Assembly: GCF_018919485.1 (NCBI RefSeq)
Contig: NZ_JAHLMU010000001.1
Location: 1,113,373 to 1,177,372, forward strand
Direction: 5' to 3'
From: Psychrobacter sp. TAE2020
GTDB lineage: Bacteria > Pseudomonadota > Gammaproteobacteria > Pseudomonadales > Moraxellaceae
DNA length: 64,000 nucleotides
Part shown: in pieces, positions 55,960 through 64,000 of the stretch
Position numbering within the stretch: the stretch's first letter is position 1
How the letters are laid out: each line of letters begins with the position of its first letter
The notes under the pieces: generated by a model
Databases searched by the model: none
What the model was told of the DNA's origin: nothing
Seen by the model: the letters and a program-made list of their open reading frames with translations, nothing else
Position numbers and translations under genes: made by a program

Positions 55960-56694
55960 ATGATTACGGTATTACTACTGGCCGGTGCCGAAAAGCTCAT
56001 TAACCTCGCTATCGCAAGTGATGAGATTACCAAAGCAGGACTAGCTCCTTTAGCTGGCAAAGTACTGCGCTTAGAGATGGCCTTACCTGAGATTCATCTG
56101 GATATACTCTTCAATCATGAGCGCTTGCGTTTTGAGCCAGTGACTACTGATAGCGTCTTTGAGCCACGCGGTGGTTCTTCTTACAGTACTGATTATAGTA
56201 CTAATCAGCACTCTATCGATGAACGGGCACGGGCTGATGCGGCTATGGCAAGCATTGGTCATAGCCGTCCTGACTGTACTATCACTGTTGATAACCCTGC
56301 ACAGCTATTGAATCTGATCCGTGGTGCTGAGGGTAATCTACCTATCGCCGGCGACTACACGGTACTGATGCAACTAAAACAGCTCATAGCAGGTTTCGAT
56401 CCTGATGTCGCCGGGCAGCTTGAGCCTATCATTGGCAAACCATTAGCTAGCCAGCTACAGTTGCTAATATCGCAGCTCAAATTCGGACTGCGCTATACCG
56501 CTAAGCGTGCCTTTGATGATGTTAGCGATTGGGCCAATGAGGTAGCGGGCACTAATGAGCCTGACCCTACTGAAAAGGCTGAAGCCAATGATTTAAAGCA
56601 GCAATTGCTTAGATTACGCGCTGACGTTGAACGTGAAGAAGCCAAACTTATGGCTATTAGAGCTGAGCAAGCACGGCTTAGAAATACTCCATAA
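55960..56694 (+). CDS. ubiJ: ubiquinone biosynthesis accessory factor UbiJ
   Basis: An SCP2-type lipid-binding subunit that carries ubiquinone precursors in the Ubi complex. It has 244 residues: N-terminal SCP2-like fold (LRLEMALPEIHLDILF, CTITVDNPAQLLNLI), then helical region and a C-terminal coiled coil (LKQQLLRLRADVEREEAKLM). It lies 76 bases after ubiE, in the order known from E. coli. A Ser/Tyr-rich insertion sits around residues 66-80. Confidence 0.88.
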   Translation: MITVLLLAGAEKLINLAIASDEITKAGLAPLAGKVLRLEMALPEIHLDILFNHERLRFEPVTTDSVFEPRGGSSYSTDYSTNQHSIDERARADAAMASIGHSRPDCTITVDNPAQLLNLIRGAEGNLPIAGDYTVLMQLKQLIAGFDPDVAGQLEPIIGKPLASQLQLLISQLKFGLRYTAKRAFDDVSDWANEVAGTNEPDPTEKAEANDLKQQLLRLRADVEREEAKLMAIRAEQARLRNTP

Positions 56695-57150
56695 TTATCG
56701 ACATCGACCTTTAAAGCACTGGCAACCTAATCTATAGCTTTCTGTATTAGGTTGCCTATTTTATTACTAATAAATTGTTGCTTAGCGGCAGTCACAGTAG
56801 CCAAGCCGTCCTGAAAATCATCGGCATGGCCCTCCCTAAAGGCGGTAACCCCTTCATCAGCTTTTTTAATATAACCCTATTTATATTTTAGTAGGACTGC
56901 CCCAAAGCCTTTTTTGAGCTTAGCCGTTTGCTGACTATTCGCTATTGAATACCCACTGCCTAGATTCTTGCTAAAAATCCTTATAATCTCAATATCTAAA
57001 AACTAAAAACTAACTTATGATAGCTAATCAATAGGTAGCTTAGCTGCTACTTTATACCTGCCAGCCTTTCTTAAAGCATCTTGACCATGATATTATTGCT
57101 TATCTGGTTTTATAATGACTTTCGCTATCTACTTAGAGTAACAATGTCCC
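56695..57150. other. gap between ubiJ and ubiB
   Basis: 456 bases, much longer than the near-contiguous arrangement in E. coli. It holds a decayed minus-strand gene (separate entry). Confidence 0.6.
56727..56975 (-). pseudogene. antisense gene remnant inside the ubi operon
   Basis: On the minus strand a strongly protein-like frame of ~82 codons runs to TAG (56727-56729). Segments include NLGSGYSIANSQQTAKLKKG before and ADEGVTAFREGHADDFQDGL after a single in-frame TAG at 56877-56879. An AAGGA lies just before the first codons (56982-56978), but no ATG follows it. Looks like a small gene that lost its start and gained an amber stop. Family not recognised. Confidence 0.6.
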
Positions 57151-58809
57151 ATGCTTTTATCTCATAGAAAACGTTTACTCGAATTGTGGCGAATTGCCGC
57201 AAGCTACCGCATTGATACCCACTTCCCTGTTGAAGACGCAGCGCCGCTACAACCACTAGCACGGTTGATTCGCTTGCATCCTGCTGCTTGGGGCAAAAAG
57301 CATCAGCCTAATGGTATTAAGTATGCGCTCGAAGATATGGGCACCCTGTTTCTTAAGTTAGGTCAGCTGCTCTCTACTCGTCGTGACTTAGTACCTCCTA
57401 ATATCATTGACCAATTAATCCAGCTGCAAGATAAGGTCAAATCCTTTGCTCCTGAAATCGCTATTGCTCAAATTCAAGATCCTAAGCAAGGTCTAGGTCA
57501 GTCTATCGACACGCTATTTGCACGCTTCGATATAAAGCCTTTGGCAGCTGCCTCTATCGCCCAAGTACATACGGCGGCCTTACATGACGGTCGTGAAGTA
57601 GTAGTAAAAGTCGTTCGTCCTGACATTCGTACGACTATCATCACTGATTTTGAGCTGTTGCGTGAGCTGGCCAGCTGGGTATCTGCCCGTATAGAAGCAG
57701 CACGGGCGTTGCATGTTATTGACTTAGTAGAAGACTATCGGCAAGTGATGCTCAATGAGCTCGACTTAACCTTAGAGGCCGACAATACTACTAAGATGCG
57801 CAATAACTTCTTAGATTCGGCGTTGATGTATGTGCCAGAAGTCTATGATGCTGCCAAGAACGTTATGGTCATGGAGCGTATTCAAGGGGTACCTATTTCG
57901 CAAGTTGAAGTCTTTGATCAGCTAGGTTACGATCGTGCCGCATTAGCAGAGATGGGTTTAACTATCTTTTTTACCCAAGTTTTTCGTGATAACTTTTTTC
58001 ATGCTGATATGCATCCGGGTAACGTATTCGTAGAAACCCCACCAGTGCAAATGCTCACTGCGGATATGGCAAACGTTGATCTAGGTCATGCCCCACGCTA
58101 TATCGGGCTTGATTGCGCCATTATGGGTACGCTATCTAAAGATGATCAGTTGATAGTAGCGCGGATGTTATTAGCAGTAATGAATAATAACTTTAGCGCT
58201 ATGGTCGATATCGTTAGTCGTGCTGGCTGGATACCACCTAGTGCCGATAAGCATGCGTTGATACGCGATATGAGCCGTACTGTCGGCCCTATGCTCAACA
58301 AGTCTATTAATGAGATAGATTTCGCTGGAGTATTGATGCAGATATTAGATATCGCTCGCCGTCATCATATGAGTATTCCGCCACAGCTTATGCTGCTACT
58401 TAAGACTTTGGTCCATGTTGAGGGTCTCGGCCGCGACTTGTATCCTGATTTGGATATCTGGTCATTGGCTAAGCCGATTCTGAGCAGCTGGATTAAAGAA
58501 CAGCTTGATCCGCTGCGTAACTTACAACAGCTACGGGGGCAACTGCCAGAGATTTTATTATCTGCTACTGACATTCCCAAGTTACTTGATCAAGGTCTAC
58601 AGAGCTTAGCCTCACAAGGCTCAAGACAAGACAGTCAGCTGCGTGAGATACAACAGCTACGTGCTGATATGCTCAATGACCGCCGCCGTGATTGGCTAGC
58701 ATTGGCAGGTTTTGGTATAACTATTGCCGCGGCTACCCAAGTCGGTTGGTTTGCGCCCATTTTTTATATTTTTGCGCTACTAATTGTGGTTTGGCGTATC
58801 TTATCTTAG
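57151..58809 (+). CDS. ubiB: ubiquinone biosynthesis kinase-like protein UbiB
   Basis: An atypical ABC1/ADCK kinase-like ATPase required for ubiquinone synthesis, 552 residues. The family KxGQ motif is FLKLGQLLSTRRDLVPP; the Ala-rich nucleotide loop is AAASIAQVH; the catalytic region reads HADMHPGNVFV. Two C-terminal membrane helices (about residues 505-550) anchor it. It follows ubiJ on the same strand after the remnant-bearing gap. Confidence 0.94.
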   Translation: MLLSHRKRLLELWRIAASYRIDTHFPVEDAAPLQPLARLIRLHPAAWGKKHQPNGIKYALEDMGTLFLKLGQLLSTRRDLVPPNIIDQLIQLQDKVKSFAPEIAIAQIQDPKQGLGQSIDTLFARFDIKPLAAASIAQVHTAALHDGREVVVKVVRPDIRTTIITDFELLRELASWVSARIEAARALHVIDLVEDYRQVMLNELDLTLEADNTTKMRNNFLDSALMYVPEVYDAAKNVMVMERIQGVPISQVEVFDQLGYDRAALAEMGLTIFFTQVFRDNFFHADMHPGNVFVETPPVQMLTADMANVDLGHAPRYIGLDCAIMGTLSKDDQLIVARMLLAVMNNNFSAMVDIVSRAGWIPPSADKHALIRDMSRTVGPMLNKSINEIDFAGVLMQILDIARRHHMSIPPQLMLLLKTLVHVEGLGRDLYPDLDIWSLAKPILSSWIKEQLDPLRNLQQLRGQLPEILLSATDIPKLLDQGLQSLASQGSRQDSQLREIQQLRADMLNDRRRDWLALAGFGITIAAATQVGWFAPIFYIFALLIVVWRILS

Positions 58810-58932
58810 CAGTTGACTCTGTATAGCATTGCGAAATAAAGCTGTTGTTAGACTCTTGCTTAGAGTATTAATAGTGGCTTAAAAAAGCACTGATAGAATT
58901 TTTGAGATGTTTTTTAATAAGGTATTTGATCC

Positions 58933-60363
58933 ATGGTCGATGTCATTACTAACCCTGATAGTCAAACTACGCATACAGATCACAGCGCAGCTATTGCGGC
59001 TTTACAGGCACAATTTGGTAGACAGCTAAGCGTTAATCAAACTATACGTGAGCAACATGGTCATACGATGACTTGGCTTGCCAATCAGCCACCGGATGCG
59101 GTACTCACCGCTTATGATAAGCAAGATGTAGCGACTGCTGTGGCGATTTGTAGTGAATATCAGATGCCAGTCATTGCCTTTGGCATTGGCTCCTCCTTGG
59201 AAGGTCAGCTGAATGCGCCTTTTGGTGGACTGTGCATCGATATGCATGCTATGGACGCTATCTTACGAGTTGATAGTGAAGACTTAACGGTTACTGTGCA
59301 GCCGGGCGTCACTCGTGAGCAGCTTAATCACTATTTGCGTGATACTGGTTTGTTTTTTCCGATAGATCCCGGTGCTAATGCGAGCATCGGTGGTATGGTC
59401 GCTACTCGTGCTTCAGGTACCAATGCGGTACGTTATGGCACTATGAAGGATGTGGTACTAGCGCTTGAGGTGGTAACAGCGACTGGTGCTATCATTCGCA
59501 CTGGGACACGTGCTAAAAAGTCGGCTGCAGGTTATGACTTAACTCGGCTGATGATAGGTTCTGAAGGTACCTTAGGTATCGTCACCGAAGTCACTCTCAA
59601 GCTGTTTGGATTAAGCGAATGTATAGGCAGTGGTATTTGTCACTTTCAGACTGTCGAAGATGCTTGTCAGGCGGTGATGCTTACTATTCAGATGTGTCTA
59701 CCTATTGCCCGTATCGAACTGTTAGATGCCTTGCAAGTAAAAGCCTGCAATCTGTATGACCAGCTGGATTTGCTTGAGACTCCTACGCTGTTCGTTGAGT
59801 TCCATGGCAGTGAAGCTAGTGTCCATGAACAAGCGCAAACCTTTACCGAGATCATTGAAGAATTTGGTGGTAGTGATTTTGTTTGGGATACGGATGAAGC
59901 TGAGCGCAAACGTCTGTGGCAAGCTCGCCACAATGCTTATTATGCCAGTTCTGCGCTGCGGCCTGAAGCTAGTGCGCTGTCCACTGATGCTTGTGTCCCT
60001 ATTTCACGTCTAGCAGAATGTGTTAGCGCTACTGCAAAAGACATTGCAGCGTCTGGCATGATTGGTCCTATCGTTGGCCATGTTGGCGATGGAAACTTCC
60101 ATGTTTTACTACTAGTCAATACTGATGACCCTTTAGAAATCGAGACCGCTGATGGCATTATCAGTCGTTTAGCTATTCGCGCTATTGAGATGGAGGGTAC
60201 TTGTACTGGTGAGCATGGGATTGGCCAAGGTAAGCAGAAGTATATGGCTCAAGAGCACGGTGAAGCTATCGCTATGATGCAAGCCATTAAAACCGCACTC
60301 GATCCTAAGAACATTCTAAACCCAGGTAAGATATGGCCGCAGCCTCTAGAAGTAGTAGCATAG
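58933..60363 (+). CDS. FAD-binding D-lactate dehydrogenase-like oxidase (GlcD/Dld family)
   Basis: A 476-residue VAO-family flavoprotein. FAD-binding blocks PVIAFGIGSSLEGQLNAP and DPGANASIGGMVATRASG are followed by SAAGYDLTRLMIGSEGTLGI. Catalytic histidine motifs GHVGDGNFHVLL and CTGEHGIGQGK are typical of D-lactate:quinone/cytochrome dehydrogenases and glycolate oxidase GlcD. No glcE or glcF follow, so a stand-alone D-lactate or D-2-hydroxyacid dehydrogenase is more likely. It may feed electrons to the quinone made by the upstream genes. Confidence 0.88.
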   Translation: MVDVITNPDSQTTHTDHSAAIAALQAQFGRQLSVNQTIREQHGHTMTWLANQPPDAVLTAYDKQDVATAVAICSEYQMPVIAFGIGSSLEGQLNAPFGGLCIDMHAMDAILRVDSEDLTVTVQPGVTREQLNHYLRDTGLFFPIDPGANASIGGMVATRASGTNAVRYGTMKDVVLALEVVTATGAIIRTGTRAKKSAAGYDLTRLMIGSEGTLGIVTEVTLKLFGLSECIGSGICHFQTVEDACQAVMLTIQMCLPIARIELLDALQVKACNLYDQLDLLETPTLFVEFHGSEASVHEQAQTFTEIIEEFGGSDFVWDTDEAERKRLWQARHNAYYASSALRPEASALSTDACVPISRLAECVSATAKDIAASGMIGPIVGHVGDGNFHVLLLVNTDDPLEIETADGIISRLAIRAIEMEGTCTGEHGIGQGKQKYMAQEHGEAIAMMQAIKTALDPKNILNPGKIWPQPLEVVA

Positions 60364-60404
60364 TCAGATAATGGCATAGTCAGGTAATAGCATAGTCATA
60401 AAGC
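60358..60404. repeat. 16-base tandem repeat over the dehydrogenase stop codon
   Basis: Nearly three units with GCATAGTCAG(A/G)TAAT as the core and a period of 16 bases begin at 60358, 60374 and 60390. The first includes the TAG stop, so the end of the gene is multiplied downstream. Confidence 0.75.
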
Positions 60405-60467
60405 TAATCTAGGCGAAACTTATAAGGGAAAGCTGTTGAGAACTTGAGAGAAAGGCCGTGAACCTAA

Positions 60468-60509
60468 AAAAGCGCTTACTTTATTGATTTAAAGTAAGCG
60501 CTTTTCGCT
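60468..60509 (+). terminator. terminator after the flavoprotein gene
   Basis: A 16-bp perfect stem, AAAAGCGCTTACTTTA/TAAAGTAAGCGCTTTT, with a 6-base loop. The A and T flanks make it usable in both directions between the converging dehydrogenase and ruvB genes. Confidence 0.9.
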
Positions 60510-60524
60510 TATAGTACTTCTAAA

Positions 60525-60572
60525 GGGCCATGCTTTTAAGGGGCAATGCTTTTTAGGGACAAAGCCTTCAAT
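60525..60572. repeat. second 16-base tandem repeat
   Basis: Three degrading units, GGGCCATGCTTTTAAG, GGGCAATGCTTTTTAG and GGGACAAAGCCTTCAA, with period 16. Unrelated in sequence to the repeat at 60358 but with the same period. Confidence 0.6.
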
Positions 60573-60593
60573 CTAGACTATTATTAATCTAAG

Positions 60594-61589
60594 CTACAAC
60601 ATCTGATCAATAGCCATTTGGGTCAGTACTCGACCACGAGCGGTACGTAATACATAACCTTGTTGAATTAGGTACGGCTCAATCACATCCTCAAGCGTTC
60701 CCCTATCCTCAGCCATTGCTGCGGCTATAGCCTCAACACCAGCAGGACCACCATCAAAGCGCTCATGCAAGATCTCAATATAGCGTCGATCCAAATGATC
60801 GAGACCCCGTCGATCCACAGCTAGCATGTCTAGTGCGCTACCAGCAATAGCGCCATTGATACTGCCATCCCCTCTTACCTCCGCATAATCACGTACTCGG
60901 CGCAGCAAGCGGTTAGCAATCCTAGGAGTACCACGGGCACGACGAGCAATTTCTACTGCACCATCTGGGCTCATAGGAACTCGCATAAGACGAGCAGCAC
61001 GACTGACAATAGTAGTCAAATCCTCAATATTATAGAACTCTAAGCGTTGTACAATGCCGAAACGATCTCGTAGAGGCGAAGTCAATAATCCTGCTCGGGT
61101 GGTGGCAGCAACTAAGGTAAAAGGAGGTAATTCGAGCTTAATAGACCGAGCAGCTGGTCCCTCACCAATCATAATATCCAGCTGAAAATCTTCCATGGCC
61201 GGATATAGTATCTCTTCAATCACGGGACTAAGGCGATGGATCTCATCGATAAACAATACATCACCAGCTTCTAAGTTAGTCAACATCGCCGCTAAATCAC
61301 CAGCACGCTCAAGCACTGGTCCTGAGGTGGCACGTAAATTACCCCCCATTTCACGAGCGATAATATTAGCAAGGGTGGTCTTACCTAAGCCTGGAGGACC
61401 AAAAATAAGCGTATGATCTAAGGCCTCATCACGCGCACGCGCCGCACTAATGAACACTTCCATCTGTTCACGCACTACCGGCTGGCCGATATACTCAGCC
61501 AATAATGCAGGGCGAATATTAGAATCCGGAGCGTCGCCAGCTCCTTCTAGTGGATTGATCAAACGGTCTTGCATCATAGGTTTTATCAT
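60594..61589 (-). CDS. ruvB: Holliday junction branch migration helicase RuvB
   Basis: AAA+ motor of the RuvAB complex, 331 residues. Walker [10 protein letters not shown], Walker B FIDEIHRL, sensor [17 protein letters not shown], and the C-terminal winged helix with [12 protein letters not shown] and [11 protein letters not shown] are all present. The first codons are uncertain: ATG 61589 lacks a clear ribosome site and ATGs at 61577 and 61574 are alternatives. It is separated from ruvA by a terminator hairpin. Confidence 0.96.
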   Translation of the reverse strand: MIKPMMQDRLINPLEGAGDAPDSNIRPALLAEYIGQPVVREQMEVFISAARARDEALDHTLIFGPPGLGKTTLANIIAREMGGNLRATSGPVLERAGDLAAMLTNLEAGDVLFIDEIHRLSPVIEEILYPAMEDFQLDIMIGEGPAARSIKLELPPFTLVAATTRAGLLTSPLRDRFGIVQRLEFYNIEDLTTIVSRAARLMRVPMSPDGAVEIARRARGTPRIANRLLRRVRDYAEVRGDGSINGAIAGSALDMLAVDRRGLDHLDRRYIEILHERFDGGPAGVEAIAAAMAEDRGTLEDVIEPYLIQQGYVLRTARGRVLTQMAIDQML

Positions 61590-61672
61590 TGTTTAGAGAA
61601 TATAGGGAGAGTAAATAGCATAACCAAACTCCATCAAGAAGTCATGCAAAACCTCATACATTAATAGTTAGC

Positions 61673-61701
61673 AAAAAAATAAGCGACAACTAGTGTCGCT
61701 T
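61673..61701 (-). terminator. terminator between ruvA and ruvB
   Basis: AAGCGACA/TGTCGCTT perfect 8-bp stem with 5-base loop. On the minus strand it is followed by ATTTTTTT. Suggests ruvB is partly or wholly transcribed from its own promoter. Confidence 0.8.
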
Positions 61702-61767
61702 AAATATACTGTTGCCGCGCCGCTTTAGCCTATAACACGCTGCTAGCAGCTGTAAAAGCTAAAACCG

Positions 61768-61801
61768 CTCTGCCTTAGAATCCACTCTGGCTTAGAATCC
61801 A
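61768..61801. repeat. 17-base tandem duplication at the ruvA stop
   Basis: CTCTGCCTTAGAATCCA and CTCTGGCTTAGAATCCA lie head to tail with one mismatch. The second copy includes the ruvA stop codon and its last residues, so the gene end is duplicated just downstream. Confidence 0.8.
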
Positions 61802-62412
61802 GACAGCTGCTTAAGCGTTGCTTTTAACAACCCTTGAGTATCGGCAAAAGTCTCGCCGTTACTTTTAGCGGCTTTGATGGCTTGCTGAGCTTCTTTTTCT
61901 TTATAACCTAGACTTATCAAGGCACCTTCCACTTCGGCAATAATACTGCCTTCATGTGACACCGCAGCAGGCTGCATAGAAAATTCTAGCGAGCTACTAT
62001 CGACCTCAATATTTTTCAGCTTGTCTTTGAGCTCGATAAGTAAACGCTGCGCTGTCTTTTTGCCAATACCCGGAATACGAGTCAAAGCCACTTCTGAATC
62101 TTGTTCGACATGCATCTTGAGCTCGGCTGCCGACATAGCAGAGAGCATAGCTAGCGCCATTTTTGCCCCAACCCCATTGATCTTGATCAACTGACGGAAT
62201 ACATCACGCTCTTTGCGATCGATAAAGCCATACAGCAGCTGCGCATCTTCACGTACATGAAAATGCGTCCAGATACTAGCTTGCTGATTCAACTGTAACT
62301 GGCAAAATGACGGTAGTGGCAGTTCGATATCATAACCAACACCAGACGCTGTCATTACACAAGCGGTCGGTGCTAGCAAATATTGTACTTGGCCAGTGAT
62401 CAGTCCTATCAT
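61792..62412 (-). CDS. ruvA: Holliday junction DNA helicase subunit RuvA
   Basis: Junction-recognising tetramer subunit, 206 residues. N-terminal OB fold (MIGLITGQV), HhH motifs INGVGAKMALAML and RIPGIGKKTAQRLLIEL, and a C-terminal RuvB-contacting helical domain with ALISLGYKEKEAQQAI are present. It precedes ruvB as in most gammaproteobacteria; ruvC is not in the window. Confidence 0.96.
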   Translation of the reverse strand: MIGLITGQVQYLLAPTACVMTASGVGYDIELPLPSFCQLQLNQQASIWTHFHVREDAQLLYGFIDRKERDVFRQLIKINGVGAKMALAMLSAMSAAELKMHVEQDSEVALTRIPGIGKKTAQRLLIELKDKLKNIEVDSSSLEFSMQPAAVSHEGSIIAEVEGALISLGYKEKEAQQAIKAAKSNGETFADTQGLLKATLKQLSGF

Positions 62413-62473
62413 AAGTTGCTACCTGCTATACGTGATGCAATGAGCTGCAGTTAAACCAAATGGCAATAGTTAT

Positions 62474-63511
62474 CTATTGGTAAAAACCTACCATACCTTC
62501 TAGGCTTATCGCACGGATTTTATGAGCTTGTCCCGCTGAACCAAAAGCTTCAAAGCGATTAGTACAGATATCAGACATCGCTACCATTGAGGCTTTAAAG
62601 TATTTGCGAGGATCAAAATCGCTTGGATTTTGGGCTAGATACTTACGAATGGCCCCTGTCGATGCTAGACGCAAATCTGTATCGATATTGACCTTACGTA
62701 CCCCATGTTTAATCGCTTCAACGATTTGCTCAACAGGGACGCCATAAGTCTCGCCAATGTCACCGCCGTATTCATTGATAACTTTTAGCCACTCTTGCGG
62801 TACAGATGACGAACCATGCATCACTAAATGAGTATTAGGAATACGCGCATGAATCTCTTTCACTCGCTCGATCGATAAGATATCGCCAGTCGGTGGACGA
62901 GTGAACTTATAAGCGCCATGACTAGTACCAATAGCGATGGCTAACGCATCGACGTTGGTATCTTTGACAAACTGTTCTGCTTCGTCAGCACTAGTCAACA
63001 ACTGCTCCTGATCCAAAACACCTTCAGCGCCAGAGCCGTCTTCTTCACCAGCCATGCCGGTCTCTAGACTTCCTAGACAGCCGATTTCGCCTTCTACTGA
63101 AACGCCACAAGCATGCGCTAATTTAACCACTTCACGAGTTACGCTAGCATTGTAGTCATAATCCATTGGTGTTTTGCCGTCTTCACCGAGTGAGCCATCC
63201 ATCATCACTGATGAAAACCCGAGCTGAATTGAACGCTGGCATACTGCTGGCGACATGCCGTGATCTTGATGCATCACTACTGGAATATGTGGCCACTCTT
63301 CGATAGCGGCAGTAATTAGATGGCGTAAAAACGCTGAACCTGCATAGCCTCGTGCTCCAGCACTAGCTTGTACAATAACAGGCGAGTCGCAGCTGTCTGC
63401 TGCCATCATAATAGCGCGCATTTGCTCTAGATTATTGACATTAAAAGCAGGAACACCATAACTGTGCTCAGCGGCATGATCTAAAAGTTGACGTAGGGAA
63501 ATTAAGGCCAT
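62474..63511 (-). CDS. fba: fructose-bisphosphate aldolase, class II
   Basis: Zinc-dependent glycolytic/gluconeogenic aldolase, 345 residues. Metal-binding HQDHG with the two histidines, [29 protein letters not shown] and [14 protein letters not shown] are typical of the longer class IIA/Calvin-cycle subtype, with NIDTDLRLA phosphate-binding near the end. It is 61 bases upstream of ruvA on the same strand; co-transcription is possible. Confidence 0.95.
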   Translation of the reverse strand: MALISLRQLLDHAAEHSYGVPAFNVNNLEQMRAIMMAADSCDSPVIVQASAGARGYAGSAFLRHLITAAIEEWPHIPVVMHQDHGMSPAVCQRSIQLGFSSVMMDGSLGEDGKTPMDYDYNASVTREVVKLAHACGVSVEGEIGCLGSLETGMAGEEDGSGAEGVLDQEQLLTSADEAEQFVKDTNVDALAIAIGTSHGAYKFTRPPTGDILSIERVKEIHARIPNTHLVMHGSSSVPQEWLKVINEYGGDIGETYGVPVEQIVEAIKHGVRKVNIDTDLRLASTGAIRKYLAQNPSDFDPRKYFKASMVAMSDICTNRFEAFGSAGQAHKIRAISLEGMVGFYQ

Positions 63512-63876
63512 GGAACACTCTCTGATTGGATTTTAGCGACTGTTTTAACAAGCAATTTTAGTAAATATCTTTGCTTGCTGTTTTCTACTATCTTTCGATA
63601 ATAAGTAGTGCAGCTGTTAACGCTGTTGATTATAGCAAAATTTAACCGCTACTCGTAGTGGATATGGCGCTATTTTATAGTCTGCTAGGTTCTAAAGCAC
63701 TAACCGATAATGACCACTTACTGCTCATAAATTTTTGTTGATAAAACATGAATCATAAACACAAAAAAGCCTTAGAATTCACTAAGGCTTTTTTGTGTTT
63801 ATGATTTACAGCTTATCTTTATGACTCCCTAATAGCCGATCATAATCGACTAGCTGTTAAGGGGCGTCTATAAAGA
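63512..63876. other. gap upstream of fba
   Basis: 365 bases. Contains the long palindromic terminator at 63751-63806 and otherwise promoter-like AT-rich sequence for fba. Confidence 0.5.
63751..63806 (-). terminator. 25-bp perfect-stem terminator
   Basis: Bases 63751-63775 are exactly complementary to 63782-63806 with a 6-base loop. The centre is CTAAGGCTTTTTTGTG on one arm, giving A-run and T-run on both sides. It is downstream of the alanine-rich gene on the minus strand and so protects the fba promoter. Confidence 0.9.
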
Positions 63877-64000
63877 TTAGTACTGTTGATCAGTAGGTGC
63901 TTTAGCTTCTGCATCAGCAGCAACATTAGACGCGCCTTCAGCAACTGAACTTGCACCATCAGCAACTACTGCTGCTGTAGAGGCAACGGCTTTATTAGTA
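63877..64000 (-). CDS. C-terminal end of an alanine-rich protein (5' end outside window)
   Basis: The last 40 codons of a minus-strand gene entering from the right edge. The tail is Ala/Val/Ser-rich (NKAVASTAAVVADGASSV, then EGASNVAADAEAKAPTDQQY) with a ~11-residue quasi-repeat, ending in TAA. Such tails occur on small periplasmic proteins and lipoproteins; the family cannot be told from this piece. Confidence 0.65.
   Translation of the reverse strand, partial: TNKAVASTAAVVADGASSVAEGASNVAADAEAKAPTDQQY

Noticed and set aside
39293-56975. Amber codons in the two remnants as programmed read-through or pyrrolysine
   Set aside because: Both frames also lack start codons, and TAG is used as an ordinary stop elsewhere in the window, so simple decay is more likely.

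Overview
The window looks like chromosomal DNA from a Psychrobacter-like member of the Moraxellaceae (Gammaproteobacteria). This is inferred from AT-rich DNA, an XRE-type helix-turn-helix fused to an AlaA-type aminotransferase, the ubiE/ubiJ/ubiB block preceded by paired FFLEELY-type genes, AcnB next to LipA, and a proteorhodopsin with a crt/blh cassette. No phage, transposase, integrase or CRISPR array was found.

Layout. 0-2 kb: the 3' end of a trypsin-like protease gene, a stump of an NYN-domain gene, and a single chain with three RidA domains. 2-14 kb: four genes of the 'biosynthetic module' known from tellurium-resistance (Ter) loci (TRSP phosphoribosyltransferase, HAD phosphatase, StiP/PELOTA phosphoribosyltransferase, HpcH/HpaI-type lyase), split by a complete five-gene Dpp-type peptide ABC importer. 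14-29 kb: metabolic genes: alpha/beta hydrolase, crotonase, PACE efflux pump, AcnB, LipA, GFA protein, then a TAXI-TRAP importer with an SMP-30 lactonase and an iron-type alcohol dehydrogenase, and a FrnE-like thioredoxin-fold protein. 29-44.4 kb: the accessory region. A lipoprotein serpin and a conserved-looking 58-residue membrane protein precede idi and an opposing operon rhodopsin-crtE-crtI-crtB-crtY-blh. This makes retinal from isoprenoids and loads it on a green-type outward proton pump. Beyond it lie small secreted and membrane proteins, a gene remnant, two more lipoprotein serpins in the opposite orientation and a DUF4825 lipoprotein, ending at tRNA-Asp and tRNA-Val. 44.8-64 kb: hairpin repeats, Gpx, MsrB, the HTH-AlaA fusion behind two matching palindromes, a PiT phosphate carrier beside a PPK2 polyphosphate kinase, two FFLEELY paralogues, ubiE-ubiJ-ubiB, a D-lactate dehydrogenase-like flavoprotein, ruvA, ruvB, class II aldolase and the end of an alanine-rich protein.

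Most unusual points: (1) three membrane-anchored serpins with clearly different reactive loops flank a self-contained rhodopsin/retinal cassette in inverted orientation; (2) the Ter-type nucleoside-like biosynthesis genes are interleaved with a peptide importer and no ter genes are visible; (3) a covalent RidA trimer; (4) two near-identical long palindromes upstream of a DNA-binding aminotransferase; (5) several unlisted gene remnants and one secreted-protein gene whose ribosome site and signal peptide are aligned with an ATA instead of ATG. All functional statements come from motif and family recognition by eye; no database search was run.
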